64,000 nucleotides of DNA from Ferrovibrio sp046294345 (GCA_046294345.1 JBKBJT010000012.1:23000-86999); one strand, 5' to 3'. Positions 17,329-26,645 are shown, counted from the first letter of the stretch. Made by a program: numbers and translations. Notes: a model not told the origin generated them from the letters alone.

Positions 17329-17859
17329 TTAACGAGTCGTTGCCAGCTGAGCCCTGTAGGACGCTGCCAGGCGGGCGTAATGAGCGGCCGTCTCATGGAT
17401 GTTGCGTAATTCGTCCGTATCGAGACGACGCATCAGTTTGGCCGGCCTGCCGGCCCAGAGCTCGCCCTTGGCAATGCGCTTGCCAGGTGTGAGCAAGGCA
17501 CCCGCCGCCAGCATGCCCTCGCTTTCGATCATGCAGCCATCCATCACGGTGGCCTGCATGCCGACAAAGGCATGGTCTTCCAGGGTGCAGCCATGAACCA
17601 GAGCGAGATGGCCGATGGTGACGCCGGAGCCGATCACGGTGCCGAATTTGGCCCGCGTGACATGCACGACGGTACCGTCCTGAATATTGGTATCGGAGCC
17701 GACGCGGATGCTGTTCACGTCGCCGCGCAGGACGCAGCCGAACCAGATCGAACTACGGGCGCCGATCTCAGTATCCCCGATCACGGTCGCATTCGGCGCA
17801 ACGAAAGCATCCGGCGCGATGGCCGGATGCTTGTCGCCAAAAGGCAGCACCAGGCTCAC
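17329..17859 (-). CDS. Gamma-class carbonic anhydrase family protein
   Basis: A 176-residue left-handed beta-helix protein with hexapeptide repeats (for example VIGDTEIGARSSIWFGCVLR). His66, His84 and His89 stand at the zinc-ligand positions of gamma carbonic anhydrases and YrdA-like proteins (VVHVTR and IGHLALVHG). Whether it hydrates CO2 or acts on another substrate is unknown for this subgroup. Its ATG overlaps the argC stop by four bases (ATGA at 17856-17859), so it is translated with argC. The last helix (IHETAAHYARLAASYRAQL) is typical of the subgroup. Confidence 0.9.
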   Translation of the reverse strand: MSLVLPFGDKHPAIAPDAFVAPNATVIGDTEIGARSSIWFGCVLRGDVNSIRVGSDTNIQDGTVVHVTRAKFGTVIGSGVTIGHLALVHGCTLEDHAFVGMQATVMDGCMIESEGMLAAGALLTPGKRIAKGELWAGRPAKLMRRLDTDELRNIHETAAHYARLAASYRAQLATTR

Positions 17860-18902
17860 GGGAACAGAGCGATCTGATCCAGACCGGTGGTTTCCGGCAG
17901 GCCATACATCACGTTGAAATTCTGTACGGCCTGACCACTGGCGCCCTTCATCAGGTTGTCAATGACCGAGAACAGCATCGCGCGGCCCTTCACCCGATCG
18001 GCGAACACGCCGATATGGCAGGCATTGGTGCCGCGCACATGACGCGTCTGCGGCGCCACGCCCTGGGACGTGACCTGCACAAAGGGCTCGTCGGCATACC
18101 GCTGCAACAACGTTGCCCGCAGGTCGTCGGCGCTCACGCCCGGCTTCAGCTTCACGTAGATACTCGACAGCATGCCCCGATTCATCGGCATCAGGTGCGG
18201 CGTGAAATTCACCACGATCGGCCGGCCGACGGTCTCGGACAGGATCTGCTCGATCTCGGGGCCATGCCGATGCGAACCAATGCCATAGGCATGGGTGCCT
18301 TCCGCCGCCTCGCAATACAGCGATCCTTCCTTGAGCGCCCGGCCAGCACCCGAGACGCCAGATTTGGCGTCGATCACGATATCGTCGGGATCGATCTGGC
18401 CGGCAGCCAGCAGAGGCATCAGCGGCAACTGGGCCGAGGTGGGGTAGCAGCCCGGATTGGCCACCAGCCGGGCCTTAGCAACCCCGGACCGGTACATCTC
18501 GGTCAGGCCGTAGACCGCCTCTTCCTGCAGCTTCGGCGCCCGGTGCTCACGGCCATACCATTTGGCGTATTCGGCCAAATCCCGGAGCCGGAAATCGGCT
18601 GACAGGTCGACGATCTTCAGATGCGTCGGCAGGCCGGCGATCACCTCCTGGGTGGTGCCATGCGGCAGGGCGCAGAACACGGCATCGACCCCGCTCCAGT
18701 CCACCTCCTGGATGGTCACCAGCTTGGGCAGGCCCATGCCGAGGAATTGCGGGAAGACCGTCTCGATCCCCTCGCCGGCTTTCCGGTCGGCGGTCAGGGC
18801 GACCACGCGGACGCGCGGATGACGCAGCAGGACGCGGAGCAGCTCCGCCCCCGTGTAACCGCTGGCACCCAAAATCGCGACCCTGATGGCGTCCGTGGCC
18901 AT
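17856..18902 (-). CDS. argC: N-acetyl-gamma-glutamyl-phosphate reductase
   Basis: A 348-residue type 1 ArgC, which reduces N-acetylglutamyl phosphate to the semialdehyde in arginine synthesis. The NADP-binding GASGYTGAEL is at 12-21; the catalytic Cys152 lies in ANPGCYPTSA; SGVSGAGR and GSHRHGPEIEQ (likely catalytic His) follow. Length and motifs are normal. ATG 18902 has GGAGG upstream. It forms a two-gene unit with the gamma carbonic anhydrase homologue. The gap 18903-18978 to the chemoreceptor holds no clear terminator. Confidence 0.96.
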   Translation of the reverse strand: MATDAIRVAILGASGYTGAELLRVLLRHPRVRVVALTADRKAGEGIETVFPQFLGMGLPKLVTIQEVDWSGVDAVFCALPHGTTQEVIAGLPTHLKIVDLSADFRLRDLAEYAKWYGREHRAPKLQEEAVYGLTEMYRSGVAKARLVANPGCYPTSAQLPLMPLLAAGQIDPDDIVIDAKSGVSGAGRALKEGSLYCEAAEGTHAYGIGSHRHGPEIEQILSETVGRPIVVNFTPHLMPMNRGMLSSIYVKLKPGVSADDLRATLLQRYADEPFVQVTSQGVAPQTRHVRGTNACHIGVFADRVKGRAMLFSVIDNLMKGASGQAVQNFNVMYGLPETTGLDQIALFP

Positions 18903-18978
18903 AACCGACCTCCTGGAAAAACAATGCCGGATGGGTATAACGCGCCGGGCGGGCGGGTCAAACGCTAAATTGTCACCC

Positions 18979-21345
18979 TCAGATGCGGAATTGTCCCACC
19001 AAATCCGCCAGTTCCTGGGCCTGCCGCGCCATCGCCTGGGCCGAGGCTGTGGTCTGTTCCACCAGGGCGCCGTTGCGCTGGGTCATCTCATCCATGTTGG
19101 CCACTGCCGTATTGACCTCGTCGAGACCAACGGCCTGCTCCCGGCTGGCCGAGGCGATCTCACCCACGATATCGGCCACCTTCTTCACGGCATTGACGAT
19201 CTCGGTCAGACTGGTACCGGTCTGGTTGACCAGATTGGCGCCCGTCTTCACCTGGCCGTTGGATTCCTGGATCAATGCCTTGATATCCTTCGAGGCATCG
19301 GCCGAACGCTGGGCCAGCGCACGCACTTCCTGCGCCACCACGGCAAAGCCCTTGCCGGCTTCGCCGGCCCGCGCCGCCTCAACGCTGGCATTCAGGGCCA
19401 GCAGGTTGGTCTGGAAGGCGATCTCGTCGATCAGGCCGACGATCTCGGAAATCCGGCGCGCGCTATCCTCGATCTGCGTCACTGCCTGCACGGCGTCCTG
19501 CACCACGCTGCCGCCCTTTTCGGCGCCCGACCGCGCGGCCGCGGCCAACTGGTTCGCCGCCTCGGCATTATCGGCATTCTGTTTCACCGTCGCAGTGATC
19601 TCGTGCATCGATGCCGCGGTCTGCTCCAGGCTTGCCGCCTGCTGCTCGGTGCGCTGGGCAAGATCGTTGCTGCCGGTCGAAATCTCGGCGGCGGCATCGC
19701 GTACGGTCGCGGCGGCCGATGCCACCTGTCCCACGATCTGCGACAGCTGTTGCGCGGTGCTGTTGGCATCCTGCTTCAGGCGCTCGAAGATTCCGGCATA
19801 ATCCGCATCAATGCGATGGGTGAAATCGCCTCGCGCCATTGCCGCAAGAGCCTGTCCCAGATTGGCGAACACCTCGTCCACTGTCTTGAGCAGGCCGTTC
19901 ATCCTTTCACCCAGACGTGCCGTCATGCCGTCCAGATTGGCAGTATCAATGCGCACCGACAGATCACCATCCGCAGCAGCCCCGACCACCTCACCCACCG
20001 CGCGATCCAGCAGCTCTTCCTGCTGTCGGCGCTGTTCTTCCGACGTCTTGCGGTTTTTCTCGACCTCCTGCTGCAACTGCTCGTTCTGCAGTCCGTTTTC
20101 CTTGAATATCTGCACCGCGCGCGCCATATCGCCGATCTCGTCCTGACGCTCGCGATCCGGCACGTCGGTATGCCATTCCCGGTTGGCAAGCCGTCCCATG
20201 CTATCCGTCAGCAAGGTGAGCGGCGACGCGACGCGCCGACCGATATAAAGCCAGCCGACCAGAAATGCCGCGATCAGACTGGACGCCGCCACCAGAACCA
20301 GGATCAGTTTGCCGCCTTCGCTGATCCTCTTCGCCTCAGCCGTGGCGCCATCCATGCCCTGATTGGCCGAACTGACTGTATGGGCCGTTGCGGCACCGAG
20401 CCGTTCCGCTGCTTCCCGGCTGGATTGCAGAATCCGCCGGGCCTGGCTCATTGCCGAAATTTCCTGCTCGCGCAGGCTGATCAGGCCAATCCCTGGGCTG
20501 CCGAAATCCAGGATGGCGGTCGCAACCTTGCTCAATTCGGCATTCTTTTTGACCCTCTCGATATCGGCAAGGCCATCCTCCACCTTCCGCGCCGACAACT
20601 CATATCGGTTGCTGATCTTCTCGATTTCTTCTGCACTGGCGCTCTGCGCACCGACCGCCAGCAGCCCGACCACATTATTCACCTCGGCGATCAGCCTGCT
20701 GATCCCCTGCACCATCCGCAGCTCGGCATTCGACAGCTTGGACAATGTCTGATTGATCTGCGCGGTATCGCCGGATGAAGTCGCAGACGTCATGCCCTTT
20801 GTGAGCTCTGAGACAGCCTCATCGACCAGCGGGGCCGCCACCTGCAAGAAACTGGCATGGGCTGTCGCGAGCTTGGCGGTTTCTTCGGTCAGAAATTGCG
20901 AAGTGCGAATGCGTGCATCCACCACCTGCCGAAGCAGGGCGATGCTGCTCAGCAGCGCGGTGGTTTCCTTCTGGATAACCTCGACTTGTTCGCCCGACAT
21001 GGTCGCGGCAACCAACCCCAGGGTCGCCTCGATGCGTTCCTGCTTCTGTTTGATCCCCTCGGACAGCACCTGGATTTCCCGCTCCGTCTGGGCAGAGATC
21101 AGGTCCGGCGCCACGCCGGCCAGGTTCGCCACCAGTTCGGCAAGGCTGAGCGAGGCGGTGACGGCAACCACCCCTTCATCGGTCACGGTTACAATGGCGT
21201 TATCGAGCCGGGACATGGCAAACCAGCCGGCCGCGGCCGAAACCAGGGCGAAGGAGGCAATGGCGCCAACGGCGACATACAGGCGCTGTCTGATCCCTGT
21301 ACGGATGTTCAGACGCAACTTTGCTTGCTGCCCGGACAAAGCCAT
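18979..21345 (-). CDS. Methyl-accepting chemotaxis protein, large periplasmic domain
   Basis: A 788-residue classical receptor: a first membrane segment near 23-45, a helical extracytoplasmic domain of about 300 residues, a second membrane segment near 345-367 (LILVLVAASSLIAAFLVGWL), a HAMP domain, a further coiled region with a second HAMP-like piece, and the signalling hairpin with EIAFQTNLLALNASVEAARA and AQEVRALAQRSADA. The C terminus QELADLVGQFRI is not the CheR-tethering pentapeptide. ATG 21345 follows AGGGGGG. No ligand can be named. It is divergent from trpG. Confidence 0.93.
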   Translation of the reverse strand: MALSGQQAKLRLNIRTGIRQRLYVAVGAIASFALVSAAAGWFAMSRLDNAIVTVTDEGVVAVTASLSLAELVANLAGVAPDLISAQTEREIQVLSEGIKQKQERIEATLGLVAATMSGEQVEVIQKETTALLSSIALLRQVVDARIRTSQFLTEETAKLATAHASFLQVAAPLVDEAVSELTKGMTSATSSGDTAQINQTLSKLSNAELRMVQGISRLIAEVNNVVGLLAVGAQSASAEEIEKISNRYELSARKVEDGLADIERVKKNAELSKVATAILDFGSPGIGLISLREQEISAMSQARRILQSSREAAERLGAATAHTVSSANQGMDGATAEAKRISEGGKLILVLVAASSLIAAFLVGWLYIGRRVASPLTLLTDSMGRLANREWHTDVPDRERQDEIGDMARAVQIFKENGLQNEQLQQEVEKNRKTSEEQRRQQEELLDRAVGEVVGAAADGDLSVRIDTANLDGMTARLGERMNGLLKTVDEVFANLGQALAAMARGDFTHRIDADYAGIFERLKQDANSTAQQLSQIVGQVASAAATVRDAAAEISTGSNDLAQRTEQQAASLEQTAASMHEITATVKQNADNAEAANQLAAAARSGAEKGGSVVQDAVQAVTQIEDSARRISEIVGLIDEIAFQTNLLALNASVEAARAGEAGKGFAVVAQEVRALAQRSADASKDIKALIQESNGQVKTGANLVNQTGTSLTEIVNAVKKVADIVGEIASASREQAVGLDEVNTAVANMDEMTQRNGALVEQTTASAQAMARQAQELADLVGQFRI

Positions 21346-21398
21346 GGCGAATCCCCCCTTACGAATCATTCTTGGACAGATTGTTCAGCGATTTGCCT

Positions 21399-21470
21399 CC
21401 CGCCGCAATACTATGATTTTCCGATGTTTTTTGGCTCCCTATATACTAGCGATACGGGTATTGCGGCGGG
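21399..21470. repeat. Perfect 13-bp inverted repeat flanking a 46-base spacer, upstream of trpG
   Basis: CCCGCCGCAATAC (21399-21411) and GTATTGCGGCGGG (21458-21470) are exact reverse complements in the 175-base gap between the divergent chemoreceptor gene and trpG. The spacer is AT-rich and holds TATACT (21442-21447), a possible -10 for trpG. The repeat may be a pair of operator half-sites bridged by a looping regulator, or a long RNA stem in the trpG leader. No Trp-codon leader peptide is present between it and trpG. Confidence 0.6.
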
Positions 21471-21520
21471 TGTCGTCCTCTGACCCGATTATGCTAATGT
21501 GCCATTCGTGAGGGCTTGGC

Positions 21521-22132
21521 ATGCTGGTATTGATCGATAATTACGATAGTTTTACGTGGAATTTGGTCCACTATTTCGGGCAGCTTGGCGCGGAAGTCCG
21601 GGTTTTCCGTAACGACGAGACCAGCCCTGACGCGATCCTGGCCCTGAAGCCGGCCGGTATCATCCTATCTCCCGGTCCCTGCGACCCCGATCGTGCCGGC
21701 ATCTGCCTGGGCATGATCGCCAAGGCCGCCGAAACCCGCCTGCCCCTGTTTGGCGTCTGCCTCGGGCATCAGGCGATCGGCCAGTCCTTCGGCGGCAAGG
21801 TCGTGCGGGCACCGCTGCCGCTGCATGGCAAGCTGAGCCGCATCCACCACAGCGGGGAAAGCGTGTTTGCCGGACTGCCGCAAGATTTCCTCGCCACCCG
21901 CTATCACTCGCTGGCCGTCGATCCGGCCAGCCTGCCCAATAGCCTGACGGTGACTGCCCGTTCGGAAGACGGCGTGATCATGGGGCTGGCTCATCGTGAC
22001 CTGCCGATCCATGGCGTGCAGTTCCATCCGGAAAGCATCGCCTCCGAGCACGGCCTTGCGATGCTCGCCAATTTCGTGCGGTATTGCGGCCTTCCGGTGA
22101 ACGAGACAGCGGTACGCGGACAGGCGGCATGA
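21521..22132 (+). CDS. trpG: Anthranilate synthase glutamine amidotransferase subunit
   Basis: A 203-residue class I glutamine amidotransferase that gives ammonia to anthranilate synthase (TrpE). Triad: Cys80 in FGVCLGHQAIG, His169 and Glu171 in VQFHPES. IDNYDSFTWN at the start and LSPGPCDPD are typical of TrpG/PabA. In bacteria lacking a separate PabA it also serves aminodeoxychorismate synthase. It opens the operon trpG-trpD-trpC-moaC-moeA; its stop overlaps the trpD start (ATGA at 22129-22132). TrpE is not in the window. Confidence 0.95.
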   Translation: MLVLIDNYDSFTWNLVHYFGQLGAEVRVFRNDETSPDAILALKPAGIILSPGPCDPDRAGICLGMIAKAAETRLPLFGVCLGHQAIGQSFGGKVVRAPLPLHGKLSRIHHSGESVFAGLPQDFLATRYHSLAVDPASLPNSLTVTARSEDGVIMGLAHRDLPIHGVQFHPESIASEHGLAMLANFVRYCGLPVNETAVRGQAA

Positions 22133-23193
22133 GTGCGGACGTAACGGAATTCAAGCGGCTGCTGGCGCAGGTGGCCGGGGGCGCGGCCCTGAGTATCGAG
22201 GATGCCCGCACGGCATTCGACGTGATGATGTCGGGCAACGCCACGCCATCGCAGATGGGCGCCTTCCTGATGGCCCTGCGGGTGCGCGGCGAAACCGTCG
22301 ACGAGATCACCGGCGGTGCCATGACCATGCGCGCCAAGGTGCATGGCGTGACGGCGCCGGCCGGGGCCATCGACATCGTCGGCACCGGTGGCGATGTCAG
22401 GGGCACCTGGAACGTCTCGACCTGCTCGGCCTTCGTTCTGGCCGGCTGCGGCGTGCCCGTGGCCAAACATGGCAACCGGGCGGTGTCGTCCAAGACCGGC
22501 GCGGCCGACGTGCTGACGGCGCTGGGCGTCAACATCGATTGCGATTTCCGCCTGATCGAGAAAGCCATTGCCGAAGCGGGCGTCGGCTTCCTGATGGCAC
22601 CACGGCATCACGGCGCGATGCGCCATGTCGGTCCGACCCGCGTCGAACTCGGCACCCGCACGATCTTCAACCTGCTCGGCCCGCTGAGCAACCCTGCCCT
22701 GGTGAAACGCCAGTTGATCGGCGTGTTCGACCGGCAATGGGTACAGCCGCTGGCCGAGGTGATGGGCAAGCTGGGGGCCGAAAAAGTCTGGGTTGTGCAT
22801 GGCTCGGATGGTCTCGACGAAATCACCACCACCGGGCCGACCTATGTGTCGGAAATGGAAGCCGGCAAGCTGCGCCATTTCGAGATCACGCCGGAAGATG
22901 CCGGACTGCCGCGCGCCAGGCTGGAAGAACTGAAAGGCGATGAACCGACGGCCAATGCCGTGGCGCTGCGGGCAGTACTCAACGGCGCCCCCGGGGCCTT
23001 TCGTGATATCGTGCTGTTCAATTCCGCCGCCGCCCTGGTGATTGCCGACAAGGCGAAGGATCTGCGCGAGGGCGCGGCCCTGGCGGCGCAATCGATTGAT
23101 ACGGGCAAGGCCCGTGCCGCGCTGGCCCGCCTGATCGAAATCACCCATGAACCGCCGCCGGCCGACCCGGCGGAGGAAGACAAGGCATCATGA
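22129..23193 (+). CDS. trpD: Anthranilate phosphoribosyltransferase
   Basis: A 354-residue TrpD that joins phosphoribosyl pyrophosphate to anthranilate. The PRPP-binding GTGGDVRGTWNVST lies near 82-95, KHGNRAVSSKTGAADVL near 116, and the anthranilate-side RHHGAMRHVGPTR and GPLSNP follow. Start ATG 22129 overlaps the trpG stop; the stop overlaps the trpC start (ATGA at 23190-23193). A longer in-frame start at 22084 would lie inside trpG and is less likely. Confidence 0.96.
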   Translation: MSADVTEFKRLLAQVAGGAALSIEDARTAFDVMMSGNATPSQMGAFLMALRVRGETVDEITGGAMTMRAKVHGVTAPAGAIDIVGTGGDVRGTWNVSTCSAFVLAGCGVPVAKHGNRAVSSKTGAADVLTALGVNIDCDFRLIEKAIAEAGVGFLMAPRHHGAMRHVGPTRVELGTRTIFNLLGPLSNPALVKRQLIGVFDRQWVQPLAEVMGKLGAEKVWVVHGSDGLDEITTTGPTYVSEMEAGKLRHFEITPEDAGLPRARLEELKGDEPTANAVALRAVLNGAPGAFRDIVLFNSAAALVIADKAKDLREGAALAAQSIDTGKARAALARLIEITHEPPPADPAEEDKAS

Positions 23194-23996
23194 GCGACGT
23201 TCTCGCCAAGATCTGCGCCGACAAGCTGGAGCATGTCGCCCGCTGCAAGGCCACAATGCCGCAGGCCAAGCTGGACCGCCTGGCCCGCGAAGCCATTGCC
23301 CCACGCGGATTCATCCGCGCCCTCAAGGAAACGGTGGCGGCAGGTCGTTACGGCCTGATCGCCGAGATCAAGAAGGCCTCGCCCTCGAAAGGCCTGATCC
23401 GCGCCGACTTCAATCCGCCTGCCCTGGCGCGGGCCTATGCGGCCGGCGGCGCCACCTGCCTGTCGGTGCTGACCGACGAGCCGTATTTCCAGGGCAAGGA
23501 CGAATACCTGCGTCAGGCCCGCGCCGCCGTCAGCCTGCCGATCATCCGCAAGGATTTCATGCTTGATCCCTATCAGGTGGTCGAGGCCCGCGCGCTGGGC
23601 GCCGATTGCATTCTGCTGATCATGGCGGCCCTCAGCGATGCGCAGGCTGCGGAACTGGAAGCGGCCGCCACCGAGTATGGTCTCGATGTGCTGGTGGAAG
23701 TGCATGACGGCGAGGAGCTCGACCGCGCGCTGAAACTGAAATCGCCGCTGGTGGGTGTGAACAACCGCAACCTCAAAACCCTGGCCGTCGATCTCGCGAC
23801 CACCGAGGCCCTGGCCGCGCGCGTTCCAGCCGACCGCATGCTGGTGGCAGAATCCGGCCTCCACACCAAAGCCGACCTCGACCGCATGGCCAAATGCGGC
23901 GCGCGCTGTTTCCTGGTCGGCGAGAGCCTGATGCGGCAGCCCGATGTGGAAGCCGCCACCCGCCTGCTGCTGACCGGCAAGGACATGGCGGCATGA
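23190..23996 (+). CDS. trpC: Indole-3-glycerol phosphate synthase
   Basis: A 268-residue TIM-barrel TrpC, closing the indole ring. Catalytic Lys lies in EIKKASPSKGLI, a second in IIRKDFMLDPYQ; the later strands carry EVHDGEEL, GVNNRNLKT and AESGLHTKAD with the phosphate-binding GESLMR. It is not fused to TrpF. Coupled to trpD and moaC through ATGA overlaps at both ends. Confidence 0.96.
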   Translation: MSDVLAKICADKLEHVARCKATMPQAKLDRLAREAIAPRGFIRALKETVAAGRYGLIAEIKKASPSKGLIRADFNPPALARAYAAGGATCLSVLTDEPYFQGKDEYLRQARAAVSLPIIRKDFMLDPYQVVEARALGADCILLIMAALSDAQAAELEAAATEYGLDVLVEVHDGEELDRALKLKSPLVGVNNRNLKTLAVDLATTEALAARVPADRMLVAESGLHTKADLDRMAKCGARCFLVGESLMRQPDVEAATRLLLTGKDMAA

Positions 23997-24472
23997 GCGA
24001 CAAACTCACGCACCTGAACGCCGCCGGCGAAGCGCATATGGTCGATGTCTCGGCCAAGGCGGAGACGGAGCGTGTGGCCCGGGCCGGCGCGCGCGTGCTG
24101 ATGCAGAAGACCACGCTGGACCTGATCCTGTCGGGCCAGGCCGCGAAGGGCGACGTGCTGGCCACGGCGCGCATTGCCGGCATCATGGCCGCCAAACGCA
24201 CCTCCGATCTGATCCCGCTCTGTCATCCGCTGGCCCTGAGCCAGGTTACGGTCGACCTCACGCCCGATACAGCAGGGAACGCCATCAACATCATCGCCAC
24301 CTGCAAACTGAAGGGTCGCACTGGCGTAGAGATGGAAGCCCTGACGGCAGCCAGCGTCGCCGCCCTCACCGTCTACGACATGGCCAAGGCCGTCGACCGC
24401 GGCATGCAGATCACCGATGTGCGGCTGCTGCACAAATCCGGCGGCAAGTCCGGCGTGTTCGACGCCCCATGA
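23993..24472 (+). CDS. moaC: Cyclic pyranopterin monophosphate synthase MoaC
   Basis: A 159-residue MoaC, which forms cyclic pyranopterin monophosphate in molybdenum cofactor synthesis. Visible hallmarks are MVDVSAKAET, KRTSDLIPLCHPL (substrate-binding loop), GVEMEALTAAS and DMAKAVDRGMQI with the catalytic Asp/Lys pair. The ATG at 23993 overlaps the trpC stop; the stop overlaps the moeA start (ATGA at 24469-24472). Linkage of moaC-moeA to trpGDC is a known alphaproteobacterial order. Confidence 0.96.
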   Translation: MSDKLTHLNAAGEAHMVDVSAKAETERVARAGARVLMQKTTLDLILSGQAAKGDVLATARIAGIMAAKRTSDLIPLCHPLALSQVTVDLTPDTAGNAINIIATCKLKGRTGVEMEALTAASVAALTVYDMAKAVDRGMQITDVRLLHKSGGKSGVFDAP

Positions 24473-25680
24473 TCCCGGTTGCCGAAGCCCGTGCGCGCAT
24501 CGTCACCGGCCTGCCGCGGATGCCGGCGGAAACCGTTGCCCTGACCGCGGCCGCCGGCCGGGTTCTGGCCGAGGATGTTGCGGCGCGACGCACACAACCG
24601 CCTTTCGATGTCAGCGCTATGGATGGCTGGGCCTGCCGCCAAGCCGATCTGGGCACGATCCCGGCAAAGCTGAAACCGGTCGGCCATGCTGCCGCCGGCG
24701 GCCGCCATGAAGGCCATGTCGGCCCGGGCGAATGTGTGCGCATCTTCACAGGCGCGCCACTGCCGGTTGGTGCCGATGCCATCGTGATCCAGGAAGATGC
24801 AGATCTGGGCGACGATGGCCTGCTGACCGTGCGCGAGGCGCCGAAGCCGGGTCAATGGATCCGGCGCGCAGGTCTGGATTTCAGCGAGGGCCAGGTGCTG
24901 CTGCAGGCCGGCCGCCAGCTTGGACCTGCCGACCTCGCTCTGGCTGCGGCGATGAATGTGCCTTGGCTGGCGGTGCGTCGCAAACCGCGCATTGCCGTGC
25001 TGGCCACCGGCGACGAACTGGCGCGCCCCGGCGAGCCGGTCGGCCCGAACCAGATCGTCAGTTCGAACAATATCGGTCTCTGCGCGCTGATCGAGATGCA
25101 TGGCGGCAGTGCTGTCGACCTAGGCATTGCCCGCGACACCGAAACCGATCTGCGCGCCAAGGCCGCGGCCGCGGCCGGCTGCGACCTGCTGCTGACGCTG
25201 GGCGGCGCCAGCGTCGGCGAACATGACCTGATCCACAAGGTGCTTGGCAGTGGTGGAACCGGCATCGACTTCTGGCGCATCGCCATGCGGCCGGGCAAAC
25301 CGCTGATGTTCGGTCGCGCCGGCCTGGGCGACGGTCAGTCGATCGCCCTACTCGGCCTGCCCGGCAATCCGGTTTCCGCCATGGTCTGCGGCCATAACTT
25401 CCTGGTGCCGGCACTGCGGGCGATGCTCGGGCTCGACTGGGAGGTGCGGTTCGAAACCGCGCTGGCCGCGCATGATCTGCCAGAGAATGATCGGCGCGAG
25501 GATTATCTGCGCGCGCGGCTCAGCCTGAACACCGTCGGCCAGCCGGTGGCCGATGCATTCGGCAAGCAGGACAGTTCAATGCTGCGGCTGCTGAGCGATG
25601 CCGATGTGCTGATCGTGCGCCGCCCGCTGGCGCCGGCGCTCAAAGCCGGCGAGCCCGTGCCGATCCTGCGGTTGCGCTGA
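24469..25680 (+). CDS. moeA: Molybdopterin molybdenumtransferase MoeA
   Basis: A 403-residue MoeA that inserts molybdate into adenylated molybdopterin. PFDVSAMDGWA near 46-56, RIFTGAPLPVGADAIV, the long GGASVGEHDL and KPGKPLMFGR-type RPGKPLMFG segments are present in order, and the C-terminal domain IV is complete. It overlaps moaC and is followed after 4 bases by the MBL hydrolase gene. A plausible client in the window is the sulfite oxidase-like protein at 2753-3424. Confidence 0.95.
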   Translation: MIPVAEARARIVTGLPRMPAETVALTAAAGRVLAEDVAARRTQPPFDVSAMDGWACRQADLGTIPAKLKPVGHAAAGGRHEGHVGPGECVRIFTGAPLPVGADAIVIQEDADLGDDGLLTVREAPKPGQWIRRAGLDFSEGQVLLQAGRQLGPADLALAAAMNVPWLAVRRKPRIAVLATGDELARPGEPVGPNQIVSSNNIGLCALIEMHGGSAVDLGIARDTETDLRAKAAAAAGCDLLLTLGGASVGEHDLIHKVLGSGGTGIDFWRIAMRPGKPLMFGRAGLGDGQSIALLGLPGNPVSAMVCGHNFLVPALRAMLGLDWEVRFETALAAHDLPENDRREDYLRARLSLNTVGQPVADAFGKQDSSMLRLLSDADVLIVRRPLAPALKAGEPVPILRLR

Positions 25681-25684
25681 AACC

Positions 25685-26563
25685 ATGCGCGTCATCCTGC
25701 TCGGCACCGGCTGTCCCCAGGTCTCCACCCGCCGCTATGGGCCTTCCAGCCTGCTGCGCTGGCAGGAGCGACAATTCCTTGTCGATTGCGGCTCTGGCGT
25801 CACCCAGCGGCTGCTGGGCGCGGGCAGCGCGGGCAAAGCCATCGACGCCGTATTCCTCACGCATCTGCATTCCGACCATATCGTCGACCTGTTTCAGCTG
25901 ATCATCTCAAGCTGGCACCAGGGCCGGAACCGGCCGCAACGCATTTTTGGTCCGCCTGGCACGCGGCAATACCTGCATGGCCTGATGACCTTGTGGCGTC
26001 CGGAGCTGGAGCAGCGTATCGCCCATGAAAGACGCCCTTCCACGGTAGCGCTGGAACTCCAGATCACCGAGGTTGAACCGGGCATCGTGCTGCGCGAAGG
26101 CGAGCTGACCGTGATCGCGGTAGCGGTGCGACACCAGCCTGTGAAAGCCGCCTATGGCTATGTTTTCACCGATAGCCGCCAGAAGGTTGCCTTCGGTGGC
26201 GACACCGCTTTCTGCCCCGAACTGATCCTGGCCGCCAAGGACGCCGACGCGCTGGTGCATGAATGTTTCATTCATCGCGAGATGCTGGCGCTACCGGGCG
26301 TGCGCGGACCGGAAACCATTGAGAATGTCGCCAGCTATCACACGCTTTCCACGGAAGTCGGCAAGGTGGCGGCGCAGGCCCGTGCGCGATGCCTGATTCT
26401 CAACCACTTCGTTCCAGTTGCCTTCGATGCGGGCAGCCTGCTGGCGGAAGTGCGCGCCGATTATGACGGGCCTGTTCTGATCGGCGAAGACCTGATGCAA
26501 CTGGATACCGCGACCGGCATGGTGAGTCATGGCGACGCGGTGGTGGCCCTACCCCTTTCCTGA
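25685..26563 (+). CDS. MBL-fold metallohydrolase, RNase Z-like
   Basis: A 292-residue metallo-beta-lactamase fold protein. The metal motif is THLHSDHIVD near 60; further ligands are the His in VRHQPV, the Asp in FGGDTAF and the His in LNHFVP. The layout matches the RNase Z / arylsulfatase-like branch, but the exosite arm of true tRNase Z is not evident, so tRNA processing should not be assumed. It is the last gene of the trp-moa transcription unit and is closed by a hairpin at 26606. Confidence 0.85.
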   Translation: MRVILLGTGCPQVSTRRYGPSSLLRWQERQFLVDCGSGVTQRLLGAGSAGKAIDAVFLTHLHSDHIVDLFQLIISSWHQGRNRPQRIFGPPGTRQYLHGLMTLWRPELEQRIAHERRPSTVALELQITEVEPGIVLREGELTVIAVAVRHQPVKAAYGYVFTDSRQKVAFGGDTAFCPELILAAKDADALVHECFIHREMLALPGVRGPETIENVASYHTLSTEVGKVAAQARARCLILNHFVPVAFDAGSLLAEVRADYDGPVLIGEDLMQLDTATGMVSHGDAVVALPLS

Positions 26564-26605
26564 TCACCCAAACGACGAAAACCGGTTTGGTGCATCGCAA
26601 AAAAT

Positions 26606-26645
26606 GAGCGGGCCCGAGATTTCTTGTTGGGTCCGGCCCGTTTTA
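26606..26645 (+). terminator. Probable intrinsic terminator after the MBL gene
   Basis: CGGGCC (26609-26614) pairs with GGCCCG (26635-26640), extended by G-U and A-U pairs, around a 20-base loop; TTTTATT follows. It lies some 45 bases after the MBL stop and separates that unit from the TRAP cassette. The rest of the 128-base gap holds the dctP leader with GGAGGA before its ATG. Confidence 0.65.

Noticed and set aside
21424..21483. Small frame ahead of trpG as a trp leader peptide
   Set aside because: It would encode a 19-residue peptide without a single Trp, and no attenuator with a T-run follows.
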